Assembly: GCF_033449965.1 (NCBI RefSeq)
Contig: NZ_CP137761.1
Location: 3,720,001 to 3,784,000, forward strand
Direction: 5' to 3'
Length of the DNA stretch: 64,000 bases
Origin: Bacillus sp. T3
GTDB taxonomy: Bacteria > Bacillota > Bacilli > Bacillales > Cytobacillaceae
A program made the translations under genes and the position numbers. The notes beneath the pieces were generated by a model. That model made no database searches. It was not told the origin of the DNA and worked only from the letters and a program-made list of their open reading frames with translations. Of the stretch, positions 63,320 through 64,000 are shown piece after piece; the first letter of the stretch is position 1, and each line of letters opens with the position of its first letter.

Positions 63320-63725
63320 TCACAATAGACATAGGCGTCCTCGTCCGCTAACGGGAATACCATGGGCGGCTGTTTCTTTGAAGTAACATACTTGATATAC
63401 CCCCGGAGAAGGTTTTAAGTAATATCCACTCTGGTTTGTCAAACAGTTGTTTTGTCTCCCAGAATACTTGGACCGCATTCTGATTGTGACCGCCAACAAT
63501 CTGATAGTCAACATTGATCTCGGATAACACATCCTCCAATTTAAGCGGCTTCAGCCGTTCCATAGTTGCGTTGCAGCAGACCGGCTCTTGAGGTGGCACG
63601 TTGTAATCTAACCCTTGATATAGTCCACCGCAATGACTACAGCGGTAAATAACGATATCAGGACATTCCGGCCAAGGTTTTCTTGATGCCTTACTTCTTA
63701 GCGGTCCAAATTCCCTTTCTACCAA
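63320..63725 (-). pseudogene. Desulforedoxin-like small metalloprotein, frameshifted
   Basis: About 134 aa joined. TTG start at 63725 with GGGAGGG before it. The N-terminal half has C-x2-C (YRCSHCGGLY) and, 15-16 residues later, paired cysteines (EPVCCNATMERLKPL), the spacing of a desulforedoxin iron centre. The C-terminal half (VDYQIVGGHNQNAVQVFWE, PEWILLKTFSG) resembles the superoxide-reductase/desulfoferrodoxin fold but I do not see its full His set. One extra G in a G run near 63402-63406 breaks the frame; repair gives TFSGVYQVCYFKETAAHGIPVSGRGRLCLL. It lies 93 bp downstream of an acyl-CoA dehydrogenase gene. Confidence 0.5.
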
Positions 63726-63818
63726 TTTCCAGCCCTCCCTGTTAGTCGAGCTACCTTTGTAAATAGAGGGGCATCGGTATAGTTCGATGCCCCTCTTGCT
63801 GTACTAAAAGTTTTTGGA

Positions 63819-64000
63819 TTAGTCCTCGTACTTTAAGACTCCACCGTGTTTAATTGTTTGGCGTGAAATGGTAATACGTTGTACAGTAGGAGTACCTTCC
63901 TCTAACCACATTGCACGAGCATCGCGGTACAATCGTTCAACCGGACCATATTCACAGTCTTCGAAGTAGCCAATACCACCGAAAATTTCAAGCATCTCAT
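63819..64000 (-). CDS. Acyl-CoA dehydrogenase, C-terminal part (cut by window edge)
   Basis: 60 codons to the stop at 63819. EMLEIFGGIGYFEDCEYGPVERLYRDARAMWLEEGTPTVQRITISRQ is the final helix region of the acyl-CoA dehydrogenase fold, with the catalytic-base Glu in LEEGT. It differs from the enzyme at 55904-57040 and reads toward the desulforedoxin-like gene, so they are probably cotranscribed. Confidence 0.75.
   Translation of the reverse strand, partial: EMLEIFGGIGYFEDCEYGPVERLYRDARAMWLEEGTPTVQRITISRQTIKHGGVLKYED

Noticed and set aside
1..64000. CRISPR array, tRNA, rRNA, prophage, insertion sequence
   Set aside because: No regularly spaced repeats with unique spacers, no cloverleaf or rRNA-like stretch and no transposase, integrase or phage gene was seen.

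Overview
The window reads as the chromosome of a low-GC, endospore-forming Bacillaceae (Bacillus/Neobacillus-like). The evidence is AT-rich DNA, strong AGGAGG ribosome sites, frequent TTG/GTG starts, an alpha/beta-type small acid-soluble spore protein, SigI/RsgI, a Spo0E-like phosphatase, a B. subtilis-style glcR-glcD-glcF and lutR-lutABC-lctP gene set, cre-like boxes, and GC-rich interspersed repeats that I recognise from Bacillus genomes. I see no rRNA, tRNA, CRISPR, prophage or transposase.

Layout. 0-5 kb: edge of a hemerythrin-like gene under a Fnr-type box, then a fixABCX (ETF plus ETF-quinone reductase) operon on the minus strand. 5-10 kb: ZIP transporter, Spo0E-like protein, Ogt, and a two-gene 2-oxoacid:ferredoxin oxidoreductase with fused subunits, again behind a Fnr-type box. 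10-15 kb: a two-component system and a minus-strand set with ApbE, a ferric-reductase-like membrane protein and a stalk-domain protein. 15-28 kb: lactate utilisation (lutABC, lutR, lctP) and glycolate oxidation (glcR, glcDF), separated by a DUF4080 radical SAM gene, a nested GC-rich repeat and small hypothetical genes. 28-39 kb: spore and stress genes, sigI-rsgI, prfC, DUF59, DUF3231, a marR-MFS pair and a SorC regulator.

39-51 kb: an accessory catabolic region. An E1alpha-E1beta-E2-E3 dehydrogenase operon (acetoin-dehydrogenase type) lies beside a sorbitol-type PTS (IIA, GutM, IIC, IIB), a SAF-domain NAD(P)-dependent oxidoreductase, a second SorC regulator and a lipoyl synthase. The same ACAAATGT-core operator recurs at four promoters, in pairs or arrays 19 bp (or 38 bp) apart, and ties these units and the first SorC gene into one probable regulon. 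I know of no described pathway with this combination.

51-64 kb: a nine-gene minus-strand operon (MFS, CaiB-type CoA-transferase, FixC, FixX, acyl-CoA dehydrogenase, EtfB, EtfA, FadK-like acyl-CoA ligase, second MFS) with a perfect Fnr/CRP-type box upstream and a divergent LysR gene. It resembles E. coli ydiQRST-fadK and cai/fix. At the right edge lie a desulforedoxin-like gene and the 3' end of another acyl-CoA dehydrogenase.

Twelve genes carry in total about sixteen single-base indels. Most repair cleanly, and many sit at sites whose repaired sequence is CCGG (often read as CCTGG or CCAGG) or in runs of G. I therefore read them mainly as systematic sequencing errors, not gene decay, although they are typed here as pseudogenes because the reading frame as given is broken.
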